A stretch of DNA of 41,498 nucleotides from Enterovibrio coralii (GTDB lineage: Bacteria; Pseudomonadota; Gammaproteobacteria; Enterobacterales; Vibrionaceae): positions 1 through 41,498 of the forward strand of contig NZ_LNTY01000011.1 in NCBI RefSeq assembly GCF_001559595.1. The letters run 5' to 3'. The position numbers and the translations under genes were made by a program. Positions 10,575 through 19,682 of the stretch are shown here, one piece after another. Within the stretch, counting starts at the first letter, position 1. Every line of letters begins with the position of its first letter. Below the pieces are notes generated by a model. That model was not told the origin of the DNA. It saw nothing but the letters and a program-made list of their open reading frames with translations, and made no database searches.

Positions 10575-11183
10575 ATGCGTTTTTCTCCCAAGTGGCTGCT
10601 CGTGCTGGCACCATTGGTGTTGTCAGGTTGTGCAACGCCACCACCTAAAAACCCCGATAACCTCTGCAGCATTTTCCGCGAGTACGATGACTGGTATGAA
10701 GATGCGGTTGATATGGAAGACGACTGGGGAACGCCGATTCACATTGCCATGGCGTTTGTAAAACAAGAAAGCTCTTACATCCATGATGCCTTGCCGCCGC
10801 GCGACTATGTGCTGGGCTTTATTCCGTGGGGACGCGTAAGCAGTGCTTATGGTTACGCACAGGCGCAAGACCCGGCATGGTCTGATTACCAGAAAGCGAC
10901 TAATAACGGTGGTTCGCGCACGGACTTCGGCGATGCGCTGCAATTTATTGGTTGGTATACCTCAGAAACGCAGCGTCAGTTAGGTATTTCCAAATGGGAT
11001 GCTTACAACCAATACCTTGCGTATCATGAAGGACGTGGCGGGTTTAAACGCGGTACGTACAAGTCCAAACCCAAAGTCATGCAAGTGGCGAGAAAGGTTG
11101 ACCGTCAAGCCAAGACCTACGGCGGTCAGCTACGAAGCTGTCGCGCCGAGCTCGAAGATAATCGCAGCTGGTGGCCGTTTTAA
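10575..11183 (+). CDS. Lipoprotein with lytic-transglycosylase-like (SLT) fold
   Basis: Probable outer-membrane lipoprotein related to soluble lytic transglycosylases, which cleave peptidoglycan glycan strands. The 202-residue protein starts with a signal peptide ending in LSGC (Cys19) and has a likely catalytic glutamate in AFVKQESSY. The following GYAQAQ, the tryptophan/tyrosine pattern FIGWYTSETQRQLG and YNQYLAYHEGRGG are also SLT-like. The family is usually listed as hypothetical, so activity is an inference from the Glu and fold motifs. It has its own terminator and lies in the expected Vibrio position near gshA. Confidence 0.78.
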   Translation: MRFSPKWLLVLAPLVLSGCATPPPKNPDNLCSIFREYDDWYEDAVDMEDDWGTPIHIAMAFVKQESSYIHDALPPRDYVLGFIPWGRVSSAYGYAQAQDPAWSDYQKATNNGGSRTDFGDALQFIGWYTSETQRQLGISKWDAYNQYLAYHEGRGGFKRGTYKSKPKVMQVARKVDRQAKTYGGQLRSCRAELEDNRSWWPF

Positions 11184-11191
11184 CCGCAGTG

Positions 11192-11219
11192 AAAAAGCAC
11201 CGATTTCTCGGTGCTTTTT
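11192..11219. terminator. Bidirectional terminator between convergent genes
   Basis: Perfect 12-bp stem AAAAAGCACCGA (11192-11203) / TCGGTGCTTTTT (11208-11219) with a TTTC loop. A-runs and T-runs on both flanks let it end the plus-strand lipoprotein transcript and the minus-strand DUF1479 transcript. Confidence 0.93.
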
Positions 11220-11224
11220 TCGTT

Positions 11225-12459
11225 TTAGTCGAAGCCCATTTGCTGTCGACCCAATGGCGACAAATCGGCTTCCGTTGCACGGCCTGAATAGGTGCGCTCG
11301 TGATGTTCAGGGGCGAAGTCCGGGCAGCTTTCACCCGCCAAAAAAGCGTGGCGTTGCTTGACCAGAAACTGTCTGTTTTTCTCACAATCCGGTGCAGCAC
11401 CAATGAATAAGACGTTACTGAAACCATCACCGTTGTGCTTGTCCTCCACGGCATGAATCGTATCAGGATGCCACCAGACCGTGTCGCCCGGATTCATTTT
11501 GGGAATCGAGACTAAACCTTCTAAAAGCAGCGGATGCCATTGGGCCGAAACCGTCAGTGCCCGCCCCGGTGCCGCGCCACACAAATCCTCATCCGGCACA
11601 TCATCTTGAATGGCGCGCAGAAGCATATAAGGCATGGCGAGGTAGAAGGCACCATTTGCAGCGTGCCATCACCTTTGCCTTGTGGCGTTAACGCGACCCA
11701 GCCTTGAAAGGTGCGAAATACACTGCACACCGCAGGGGAAGGGAACTCTTCGACCTCGATACGGTTAGCCCCATGAAAGGCTTGATAGTCATGCCAATTA
11801 CCTTGGAAAACATCGTGGTAGACCTTGCGATAGTGTGGCTCTATCCAACGTTCCACCGAACCTGAATCGACGTGAGGAGACAAGCCGAGTGTGGCATCGC
11901 CAGGCTCACGGCGTCTGAGGCGATCGGCGTAGCTGGCTTCCAAATCTGGGTTGAAATAGGTATGACCGCCATCTTGCCAAGTCCATAGGTGATTCAGGTG
12001 ACGACGTGCCTTTGCCATATTGGGATGTTGGCGAGCCCAAATTTGTGCTGGAGACCAGTAAATCCCGAAGATCTGTGGCTTATCTGACTTTAATTGACTG
12101 AAGTAGTTATCTTCCACGGTGGGCACATGTTCGTAGTAGCCATTTTCGACGATATAGCGAGAGAGTTTCTCGTTGTGGGCAGTTACTTCGTCGCTTGGCA
12201 GCGTGTCGCGAATTATGCAACAACCCGCCCTTTGCACCTGCTGTTTTTGCGCTTCGCTAAACCCGCTTTCAGCGATATCGGAATACGCAAATTGAGGAAT
12301 GGCTGAGCCGCATTTTTCAGCCTCTTTGATACGCTCGACTTCGGCTTCCATCGCTTTGGTCACGTCCTCAAAGCGCGCCTTGTAATCGGGAGCCTGCGCT
12401 TTTAGAGCGGCTTTAAAATCTCGGATCTGCTGCGGCAAGTTTTCCGTGGAGAGAGCCAT
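11225..12459 (-). CDS. DUF1479 family Fe(II)/2-oxoglutarate dioxygenase-like protein (frameshifted near 11646)
   Basis: Homologue of E. coli YbiU, a member of the double-stranded beta-helix dioxygenase superfamily with no established substrate. The visible metal-site candidates are His196 and Asp198 in SPHVDSGS and a distal histidine in GDTVWWHPDTIHAVED. The frame shifts at the minus-strand sequence GTGCCTTCTACC (complement of 11641-11652), where one more T would read LQMVPFYLAMPYML. Repaired length is 411 residues, near YbiU. The start ATG has a strong AGGAGGT. It is divergent from lacI and shares the palindrome at 12648-12663, suggesting joint control with the sugar transporter. A role in metabolism of the imported compound is inference. 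Confidence 0.82.
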
Positions 12460-12647
12460 AGTAACCTCCTACCTGTTTTCTCACTTTTCAGTCATACACG
12501 CCAATCGCATAGCAATCGTCAGGCCTTATAAGTGAATCGGAGTGCATATCGATTCTAAACCTGCAATCTGTCGGCGTGATCCATCCCTTGTTTTGAGGTT
12601 TACTGCTAACAAAAATGCAACCTCTATCGCACAAATATACTAAGTTT

Positions 12648-12663
12648 ACTGGAACGTTCCAGT
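12648..12663. promoter_or_regulatory. Perfect 16-bp palindrome, candidate LacI-family operator
   Basis: ACTGGAACGTTCCAGT is a perfect palindrome with the central CG typical of LacI/GalR-family operators. It lies between the divergent DUF1479 gene and lacI, about 100 bp before the lacI start and about 190 bp before the dioxygenase start. A TATAGT at 12697-12702 could be the lacI -10. The rest of the 300-bp gap shows no gene. Binding by the adjacent regulator is inference. Confidence 0.72.
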
Positions 12664-12751
12664 TTATTTTTTAATCAGATCGCGATTTGGCTCGTATATA
12701 GTTGTAATTGAAAAGGTTGTTTTTCATTTGGCCTGATTTCGTGAGTGAAAG

Positions 12752-13816
12752 GTGGGTTTTCCATTGGTAGAACGCAAATCTTCACGAGGCGCAGAAGGCC
12801 GAAAAGCTACCGTGGTTGATGTGGCAAAAGTGGCGGGTGTGTCGAAATCGACAGTGTCCTTGGTGCTGCGGGGAAGTGATGGTGTAAAGGCCGAAACGGT
12901 GACCAAGGTGAATCAGGCCATAGAGCAACTTGGTTATGTCTATAACCGGGATGCGGCGTCACTGAGAAACCGAGAGTCGAACCTTATCGCCATTGTCGCG
13001 AACGATTTGGCAAACCCGTATCTGGCGCAAGTCATTATGGCACTTGAGGCCGAGCTCGAACGGCGCGGTTTTATGCCTGTGGTGGTGAATATCAACGAAA
13101 GCGTCGCAAGGCAAACCACCATGATTGCTTCACTTCGCGAACACAACGTGGCGGGGTATTTCATGACGCCGGCACCAGAGACTGAAGCGGCATGGCTAAA
13201 GGGTTTAGCGACCCAAGAACATCCAGTGATCTGCTTAATGCGAGACGTGGCGGGCAGTGATGTGCCCTATGTGATGCCGGATAACGTGAAAGGGGTTTAT
13301 CTCGCCACACAATACCTGATCAGCCTTGGCCACAAACGCATTGCTTTTGTAGGCGGGGTAGAAACGATTTCCGATTATCGGGAACGTAAACAAGGGTTTA
13401 TTCAGGCAATGGAAGAGGCGCAACTGTCCGTGCGGGCAGGAGACATTGTGCCGAGTTCGACCAAGCGTGAAGGCGGAAAGGTCGCACTGCATCGCGTTCT
13501 CGACAGTGACAACAGCATCACGGCGGTGATGTGTTTCACCGATGTGGTGGCGTACGGGGTCTACAGCGCCTTAATGGAGCGCGGCCTCACCCCAGGAAAA
13601 GAGATTGCGGTTGTCGGGTTCGATGACCTAGAGGACAGCCGATTGATGTCTCCAGCACTTACCACAGTCAGGGTAAATGCTGAGGACATTGGTCGGGTGG
13701 CATGTGAGCGTTTGCAGCAATGGCGAGAGAACAACAGCGTGCCGGAAAGTGCCTTAGTTGGTGTGGAGCTGGTGGTGCGTTCTTCGTGCTGCTCCGTGGG
13801 GGAACGGGCTGGATGA
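12752..13816 (+). CDS. LacI-family transcriptional regulator
   Basis: Sugar-responsive repressor likely controlling the adjacent ABC transporter and dioxygenase genes. The N-terminal helix-turn-helix is clear ([20 protein letters not shown]) with hinge segment [16 protein letters not shown], followed by a periplasmic-binding-protein-like effector domain ([18 protein letters not shown]-terminal [20 protein letters not shown]). Full length of 354 residues from GTG 12752; TTG 12764 is an equal or better start because AAAGGTGG lies about 9 nt before it, giving 350 residues. The gene precedes gtsA in the same direction by 73 nt. The effector is unknown; a hexose or derivative is inferred from the transporter. 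Confidence 0.92.
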   Translation: MGFPLVERKSSRGAEGRKATVVDVAKVAGVSKSTVSLVLRGSDGVKAETVTKVNQAIEQLGYVYNRDAASLRNRESNLIAIVANDLANPYLAQVIMALEAELERRGFMPVVVNINESVARQTTMIASLREHNVAGYFMTPAPETEAAWLKGLATQEHPVICLMRDVAGSDVPYVMPDNVKGVYLATQYLISLGHKRIAFVGGVETISDYRERKQGFIQAMEEAQLSVRAGDIVPSSTKREGGKVALHRVLDSDNSITAVMCFTDVVAYGVYSALMERGLTPGKEIAVVGFDDLEDSRLMSPALTTVRVNAEDIGRVACERLQQWRENNSVPESALVGVELVVRSSCCSVGERAG

Positions 13817-13847
13817 CAAGTCTAGGTTTTCCCGGTGTGAATGGAAG

Positions 13848-13863
13848 ACTGCGGGAACGCAGT
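13848..13863 (+). promoter_or_regulatory. Short stem-loop in the gtsA leader
   Basis: ACTGCG (13848-13853) / CGCAGT (13858-13863) around a GGAA loop, 27 nt before the gtsA ATG and after the lacI stop. It could be an operator half-site pair or an RNA hairpin affecting translation; nothing shows which. Confidence 0.35.
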
Positions 13864-13889
13864 TCAACGACAGAGATGGGACAAAAATC

Positions 13890-15135
13890 ATGAAAAAAAC
13901 AGGCATGATGCAAACCCTGCCCCTCGCAGGCACTTTGCTGCTATCGGCAACCGTTGCTCAGGCAGAAGACGTAGAAGTTCTGCATTGGTGGACATCTGGC
14001 GGTGAGGCTGCCGCACTCAATGTTCTGAAAGAAGACCTTGGTGGACAAGGTATTGGCTGGCAGGACATGCCTGTTGCGGGTGGCGGTGGCGGTAACGCCA
14101 TGACGGTACTGCGTGCTCGTGTTACGTCGGGCAATCCGCCTACCGCGGTGCAAATGCTCGGCTTTGATATTCAGGATTGGGCTGCAGAGGATGTGGTGGC
14201 AAACCTGAACAATGTGGCTGATGCCGAAGGCTGGAACGATGTGGTGCCGGGTGCACTGCAAGGGTTTGCCAAATACGACGGCAAATGGGTGTCTGCGCCT
14301 GTGAATGTGCATTCCACCAACTGGATTTGGGCCAACAAGAAATTGCTGGATGAAGTCGGTGCCAAGCAGCCTGAAAACTGGGACGAGCTGATTGCGACGC
14401 TCGATAAACTTAAAGCTGCGGGTTATATCCCACTCGCGCACGGCGGCCAGCTTGGCAGGACGCCACCATTTTTGATGGTGTTGTGCTGACCACAGGTGGC
14501 ATCGACTTTTATAAGAAGGCCATGGTTGACTTAGACCCAGAAGCACTGGGTTCGGACACCATGGTGAAAGTGTTTGACCGTATGTCGCAGCTTCGCGGCT
14601 ACGTGGATAAGAACTTCCCAGGCCGTGATTGGAACCTCGCCTCTGCGTTGGTGATTGAAGACAAAGCGGGCATGCAAATCATGGGCGACTGGGCGAAAGG
14701 GGAATTCCTCAAGGCGGGCAAAATACCCAACGAGGATTTCTTGTGTTTCCGCATGCCAGGCACACAAGGCATGGTGACCTTTAACGCCGACCAGTTTGTG
14801 ATGTTTGATGTGGGCGATTCCAAAGCGCAGCAAGCGATGGCGAAAGCATCATGTCGCCGGAGTTCCAGTCTGCGTTCAACGTGGTGAAAGGCTCAGTGCC
14901 AGCGCGTACCGATGTTTCTAACGAAGCGTTTGATGCGTGTGGTAAGAAAGGCATGGCCGACCTGGCTGAAGCAAACAAAAACGGCACCCTTGTGGGCAGT
15001 ATGGCTCACGGTCATGCAGCGCCAGCGGCAGTGAAAAATGGCGTTTATGATGTGGTGACCAACCACTTCAATGGCGGCATGGACTCGCAGCAAGCAACTA
15101 AAGCACTGGTTGCAGCGGTTCAAGACGCACAATAA
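13890..15135 (+). CDS. gtsA: Sugar ABC transporter periplasmic binding protein, GtsA type (two frameshifts, near 14451 and 14845)
   Basis: Periplasmic substrate-binding protein resembling the glucose/mannose-type GtsA of Pseudomonas. The signal peptide ends in VAQA-ED. Family blocks are [46 protein letters not shown] (restored), [20 protein letters not shown] and [12 protein letters not shown]. The first break is GGCCAGCTTGGCAGG (14446-14460), needing CC for C; the second is GCGAAAGCATC, needing AAAA for AAA. With both added the protein is 415 residues, family length. I chose ATG 13890, not the upstream open frame inside lacI, because the signal peptide begins there. First gene of the transporter set and followed by a hairpin before the permeases. 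The substrate is inferred from family resemblance. Confidence 0.88.
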
Positions 15136-15143
15136 CAAGCGAT

Positions 15144-15170
15144 AAGAGGAAGGGATTCGCCCTTCCTCTT
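15144..15170 (+). terminator. Intercistronic hairpin between gtsA and the permease genes
   Basis: Perfect 11-bp stem AAGAGGAAGGG (15144-15154) / CCCTTCCTCTT (15160-15170) with a 5-nt loop, 8 nt after the gtsA stop. The T-run is short. In ABC operons such hairpins often act as partial terminators or mRNA stabilisers so that the binding protein is made in excess; that role is inference here. Confidence 0.7.
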
Positions 15171-15225
15171 TGTCTTGCTGGACAACCTTACGGATAGTCG
15201 TACCTCGCCGTTTGAAGGATCAACT

Positions 15226-16128
15226 ATGGCCTCTGGAAAATACAGCTCGCGGCAATTTTGGCAGCAACTGTTGCCAAAAATCGTCATTGCCCCATCGTTC
15301 GCGCTGATCCTCTTTTTTGTCTATGGCTTCATTGCTTGGACAACCTACATTTCATTCAGCCGATCGCGCATGCTGCCTAACTACAACCTTGATGGCTCAC
15401 GCCCTTACGAGAAACTGTGGAATAGCCTTAACTGGCAGGTCGCACTCGAAAACCTCGCCATTTTCGGCATTCTCTACATCGTGATTTGTTGTGCGCTAGG
15501 CCTTTTGCTTGCCATCTTGCTGGACCAAAAAATACGGATTGAAGGCGGGTTAAGACCGATTTTCCTCTATCCCATGGCACTGAGCTTTATTGTCACAGGG
15601 ACGGCTTGGAAGTGGTTTTTAAATCCCGGCCTTGGCCTTGAAAAAACCATGCACGAGTTTGGTTGGGAGAGTTTCAGTTTTGACTGGCTCATCAATCCCG
15701 ACATGGCGATATACACGGTCGTTATTGCGGGGGTTTGGCAAACCTCGGGGTTTGTCATGGCGATGTTCTTGGCAGGTTTACGCGGTATCGACAGTGAAAT
15801 GCTCAAGGCTGCGCAGCTTGATGGTGCATCTTCGTTTCAGATGTACCGCCGGATCATCATCCCTCAGTTGCGCCCTGTGTTTTTGAGTGCCTTTATCGTG
15901 CTCGCCCACATGGCGATAAAAAGCTATGACTTGGTGATTGCCTTAACTGGCGGCGGGCCGGGTAATGCCACCGAGCTTCCGGCCACCTTCATGTATTCGT
16001 ACACCTTCTCCCGAAACCAAATGGCAGTAGGCTCAGCCAGTGCCATCATCATGCTGATGACCATCGCGGCAATCATCGTGCCTTACCTCTACAGCGAGTT
16101 GAAGGAGCCTAAGCATGGACAGCATTGA
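15226..16128 (+). CDS. gtsB: Sugar ABC transporter permease, GtsB/MalF-like
   Basis: Inner-membrane permease of the carbohydrate-uptake-1 type. The 300-residue protein has about six hydrophobic helices and the EAA loop near AAQLDGASSFQMYRRIIIPQLRP, which contacts the ATPase; another marker is LTGGGPGNATELPATF. I chose ATG 15226, preceded by GAAGGAT, over an upstream in-frame TTG at 15175 with no binding site. Its 3' end overlaps the start of the second permease by 14 nt, so the two are translationally coupled. Confidence 0.93.
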   Translation: MASGKYSSRQFWQQLLPKIVIAPSFALILFFVYGFIAWTTYISFSRSRMLPNYNLDGSRPYEKLWNSLNWQVALENLAIFGILYIVICCALGLLLAILLDQKIRIEGGLRPIFLYPMALSFIVTGTAWKWFLNPGLGLEKTMHEFGWESFSFDWLINPDMAIYTVVIAGVWQTSGFVMAMFLAGLRGIDSEMLKAAQLDGASSFQMYRRIIIPQLRPVFLSAFIVLAHMAIKSYDLVIALTGGGPGNATELPATFMYSYTFSRNQMAVGSASAIIMLMTIAAIIVPYLYSELKEPKHGQH

Positions 16129-16996
16129 TAACAAATCGCCGTTCCAAGGGGCGAAATTTTGGCGGGCGTTGATTTACACCACCTTGATTGTGTTTGCTTG
16201 CATGTACCTGTTGCCGCTTTTCGTCATGCTGGTGACCTCGTTTAAAGAGCTGGATGAAATCCGTCAGGGCAACATGCTGGCGCTGCCGCAAGTCTGGACG
16301 GTAGAGCCGTGGATATCCGCTTGGGGAACCGCGTGTATCGGCCTGACATGTGAAGGGATCAGCGGGTATTTTTCCAACTCCATTATGATCACTGTGCCTG
16401 GGGTGCTGATCTCGACGATCCTCGGTGCTTTGAACGGTTACGTGCTGACTAAGTGGCGTTTCCCCGGACATAAATGGGTGTTCGGCCTCATGCTGTTTGG
16501 CTGCTTCATCCCGTTTCAGGTGGTGTTGGTGCCCATGAGTCAGGTGCTCGGCACATTGGGGATAGCGAACACCACCGCTGGGCTGGTCTTGGTGCATGTC
16601 ATCTACGGCCTTGGTTTCACCACCTTGTTCTTCCGCAACTACTATGAAGCATTCCCGAGTGAGCTTATTCGCGCAGCCATGATTGACGGCGCGGGCTTCT
16701 TCCAAATGTTCTTCCGTATTTTACTGCCAAGCTCGGGGCCCATCATTGTGGTCACCATCATTTGGCAGTTCACCAACATCTGGAACGACTTTCTGTTTGG
16801 TGCGTCGTTCTCGTCGGGCAGCACGGCACCGATTACGGTGGCACTCAATAACTTGGTGAACTCTTCAACCGGTGTGAAGGAATACAACGTACACATGGCG
16901 GGAGCCATGATCGCAGCATTACCGACACTCTTGGTGTATATCCTGGCAGGGCGTTACTTTGTTCGCGGTCTGATGGCAGGCTCAGTAAAAGGATAA
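16115..16996 (+). CDS. gtsC: Sugar ABC transporter permease, GtsC/MalG-like
   Basis: Second inner-membrane permease, 293 residues, with about six transmembrane helices. The EAA loop AAMIDGAGFFQMFFRILLPSS and the C-terminal LAGRYFVRGLMAGSVKG are typical of MalG-family subunits. It starts inside the end of the first permease gene and its stop is 5 nt before the ATPase start. With the first permease it forms the channel for the substrate delivered by the binding protein. Confidence 0.94.
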   Translation: MDSIDNKSPFQGAKFWRALIYTTLIVFACMYLLPLFVMLVTSFKELDEIRQGNMLALPQVWTVEPWISAWGTACIGLTCEGISGYFSNSIMITVPGVLISTILGALNGYVLTKWRFPGHKWVFGLMLFGCFIPFQVVLVPMSQVLGTLGIANTTAGLVLVHVIYGLGFTTLFFRNYYEAFPSELIRAAMIDGAGFFQMFFRILLPSSGPIIVVTIIWQFTNIWNDFLFGASFSSGSTAPITVALNNLVNSSTGVKEYNVHMAGAMIAALPTLLVYILAGRYFVRGLMAGSVKG

Positions 16997-17001
16997 TCTG
17001 A

Positions 17002-18100
17002 ATGGCATCTTTGACACTCAATAACGTGAAAAAACGCTTTGGTCATATCGAAGTTTTGAAAGGGATAGACATTGCCATCGACGATGGTGATTTTCTGGTG
17101 CTGGTGGGACCATCAGGTTGCGGCAAGTCCACACTGCTGAACATGATTGCGGGGCTGGACAGTATTAGTGATGGGCAAGTTTCGATTGGGGATGTCGTGA
17201 TTAACGACCTGCATCCGGCAGACCGAGATATTGCATGGTGTTTCAGTCATACGCGCTGTATCCCAACATGACTGTGTCGCAGAACATCTCCTTTGGTTTG
17301 GAAATGCGTAAAGTGCCTAAACCAGAGCGCGACAAAAAAATCGGTGAAGTCTCTGCCATGTTGCAGATTGAACATTTGCTGAGTCGCAAACCCGGTCAAC
17401 TGTCGGGTGGTCAGCGACAGCGTGTGGCGATGGGGCGTGCTTTGGTACGAGACCCGAAAATATTTTTGTTCGATGAGCCGCTATCAAACTTAGACGCCAA
17501 GCTTCGTGTTGATATGCGTACCGAGATTAAACGTCTCCATCAACGTTTAAACGCCACCATTGTGTACGTGACTCACGATCAGATTGAAGCCATGACACTG
17601 GCAACCAAGATTGCGGTGATGAAAGACGGCGAGTTGCAGCAGCTTGGTTCGCCTGCTGAGGTGTATGACGATCCGGCCAATACCTTTGTCGCGACCTTTA
17701 TGGGAAGCCCGTCAATGAACTTGATTGATGCCAAGGTGATTGAAGCAGATGCCAATCGCACCGTCTTGGAGCTAGAAGGCTTTGATGGTGCGCACCAGTC
17801 CATCGCATTTAACACGGGATTTGCTGAGCTAGGTGCTTACGTAGGACAAACGGTAAACCTTGGCGTAAGGCCAGAAGACATCACAGAACAAGCAGACGGT
17901 GAAGACACCTTGCTGTGTAAAGTCGATGTCACTGAGCCAACTGGGGCGGATACCTATGTCATCACATCGCTTGGCGGCAAGGAAGTGGTGGCAAGAATGC
18001 CTGCCAACGCCGCGCTTAATGCGGGTGATATGGCGCATCTTGGTTTAACCCTGAAAAGCTGGTGCTGTTTGATGCTAAAACTGGCAGCCGTATACGCTGA
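17002..18100 (+). CDS. Sugar ABC transporter ATPase, UgpC/MalK type (two frameshifts, near 17234 and 18053)
   Basis: ATP-hydrolysing subunit of the transporter. Walker A is GPSGCGKST (36-44); after repair the Q-loop region reads [14 protein letters not shown], followed by the signature [15 protein letters not shown], Walker [16 protein letters not shown] and the switch histidine in [14 protein letters not shown]-terminal MalK-like regulatory domain (VRPEDI onward) is present. The first break is ATTGCATGG, needing one more base (GCC or GCA before ATG); the second is ACCCTGAAAAGCTGG, where GG for G gives LEKLVLFD and ends at TGA 18098-18100. Repaired length is 366 residues. The open frame that runs on to 18179 is an artefact of the second shift. 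Confidence 0.9.
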
Positions 18101-18123
18101 TATTCAGTGCAAGATAGACAAAC

Positions 18124-18154
18124 AAAAAGGGCACGCCGAAGCGTGCCCTTTTTT
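18124..18154. terminator. Bidirectional terminator between the ABC operon and the chemoreceptor gene
   Basis: Perfect 13-bp stem AAAAAGGGCACGC (18124-18136) / GCGTGCCCTTTTT (18141-18153) with a CGAA tetraloop and T-runs in both directions. It serves the plus-strand transporter operon and the convergent minus-strand chemoreceptor gene. Confidence 0.94.
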
Positions 18155-18165
18155 ATCGATAGCCG

Positions 18166-19464
18166 TTAGCCCACGTTGAGGCCTGATACCGTCTGAGCGA
18201 CATTCTCTGCCCCAGAGCGAATCTCTTCCATTACTGCGGAGGCTTCGGAGATTTGCTGGGTACCTTTGCCTGCAGATTCTGACACGCTGGACATCTTTCG
18301 GGTGGCTTCTGACGTTAGCTCGCGGTTCTTTTTCACCACGTCTGCGATTTCAGAGGTCGATTGGCTGGTTCTCGCAGCAAGTTGGCGCACCTCATCGGCC
18401 ACCACCGCAAAGCCACGGCCTTGGTCACCGGCACGGGCTGCCTCAATGGCGGCATTCAGTGCCAGCAAGTTGGTTTGGTCTGCAATGTCACTGATCGTAG
18501 AAACGATCGCTTCAATGCTTTTCGACTGTTCATTCAGTTGTGAAATAGACGATGCCGTTTCCACCACCTGCTCCGATATAGATTGCGAGGTGGCGACTGT
18601 TGAACCAAGCACATCTGACCCACGGGTCGCGATTTCTGCCGTTTTCACTGACGTGGTGTAAGCCACTTGTGCTGCTTCACGGATCGCGTGCTCTTGCGTG
18701 ACTTTTTCCGTGATGTTGTTGGCGAACTTGACGACACGCACCACATTACCTGCTTTGTCGAACACAGGGTTGTAGGTCGCACGAAGCCAAAGCACATTGC
18801 CCATGCTGTCTTTGCGTTCAAATTGTCCGCCTTTGAAATCACCAGCGGCAAGCTCACCCCAGAAGTTAGGGTTGTCCTGATAGAACTTGTCGGGACAGAA
18901 CATGCGGTGGTGCTTACCTTGGATTTGGTCAAGGGTATAACCCACTGCGCCGAGGAAGTTGTCGTTGGCTTTGATGATGGTGCCGTCTGGGTGGAACTCA
19001 ATCACCGCCATGGATTTGTTGAGTGCTTCAAATACGGCTTCTTGGTCATCGAGCTTCACTTTTTCTGCCGTGATATCGGCAGCAATCTTCATCACTTCCG
19101 TCACAACGCCATTGACCTTGATAGGAAAGTAAGTGGCTTCCAACCACAGACGCTCGCCTTTGGCGTTCAAGCGTGGGACTTGGCCGCTGATCACTTCACC
19201 AGAGCGAAGGCGTTCCCAAAAGCGTTGGTATTCTGCACTTTGGCCATACTCTGGGTCACACAACTCTCTATGGTGCTTCCCTGTCAATTGCTCCAGTGAA
19301 AAACCCACCGCACCGAGGAAAATCGCGTTTGCGTGTTTAACCACGCCTTCAGGGGTGAAATAGATGGTGGCGACACTGTTATTGATGGCATCCAATACCG
19401 CTTTGTTATGGATACCTTCTTCCTTTAAAGACTCTAATTCTTTTTTTAATTTGCCGTTGAACAT
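18166..19464 (-). CDS. Soluble PAS-PAS methyl-accepting chemotaxis protein (BdlA-like architecture)
   Basis: Cytoplasmic chemoreceptor without transmembrane helices or a periplasmic domain. The 432-residue protein has two PAS domains (about 22-135 and 144-255), each with a GKHHR motif and a WL.ATY strand, then a signalling coiled coil whose hairpin tip carries the conserved [18 protein letters not shown] and [13 protein letters not shown]. The layout matches BdlA of Pseudomonas, which links redox or nutrient cues to biofilm dispersal, and other Aer-type sensors. No CheB/CheR-binding pentapeptide is seen at the C-terminus. I chose the ATG at 19464 because AAGGG precedes it. Its ligand, and any tie to the adjacent sugar transporter, are unknown. 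Confidence 0.9.
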   Translation of the reverse strand: MFNGKLKKELESLKEEGIHNKAVLDAINNSVATIYFTPEGVVKHANAIFLGAVGFSLEQLTGKHHRELCDPEYGQSAEYQRFWERLRSGEVISGQVPRLNAKGERLWLEATYFPIKVNGVVTEVMKIAADITAEKVKLDDQEAVFEALNKSMAVIEFHPDGTIIKANDNFLGAVGYTLDQIQGKHHRMFCPDKFYQDNPNFWGELAAGDFKGGQFERKDSMGNVLWLRATYNPVFDKAGNVVRVVKFANNITEKVTQEHAIREAAQVAYTTSVKTAEIATRGSDVLGSTVATSQSISEQVVETASSISQLNEQSKSIEAIVSTISDIADQTNLLALNAAIEAARAGDQGRGFAVVADEVRQLAARTSQSTSEIADVVKKNRELTSEATRKMSSVSESAGKGTQQISEASAVMEEIRSGAENVAQTVSGLNVG

Positions 19465-19638
19465 GCTGTTACCCTTAAAACGTGAACCCAAAGTGTGGTT
19501 AAGCGACTCATTGAGCAATAGAGCAGCATCATTAGATGTTCCCTAATTAATAAATAGTTTAATAATTGAGACGTTGCCTACAAATGAACGATTAAATCTC
19601 GTGAGCTACCAGTCGAATTTTTGGCGCAACGAATGAAA

Positions 19639-19667
19639 TAAAACACCAGTCTTTGACTGGTGTTTTA
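19639..19667. terminator. Terminator downstream of corB
   Basis: Perfect 13-bp stem TAAAACACCAGTC (19639-19651) / GACTGGTGTTTTA (19655-19667) with a 3-nt loop. It lies just after the corB stop on the minus strand and T-rich sequence follows in that direction. Confidence 0.85.
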
Positions 19668-19682
19668 GTTTTCGATTTGGGG

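Noticed and set aside
13758..13889. 5' extension of the gtsA frame into lacI
   Set aside because: The signal peptide begins at ATG 13890, and the upstream part overlaps the end of lacI in another frame.
18101..18179. Apparent C-terminal extension of the ABC ATPase
   Set aside because: It arises from the frameshift near 18053 and runs through a terminator; the repaired frame stops at 18100.
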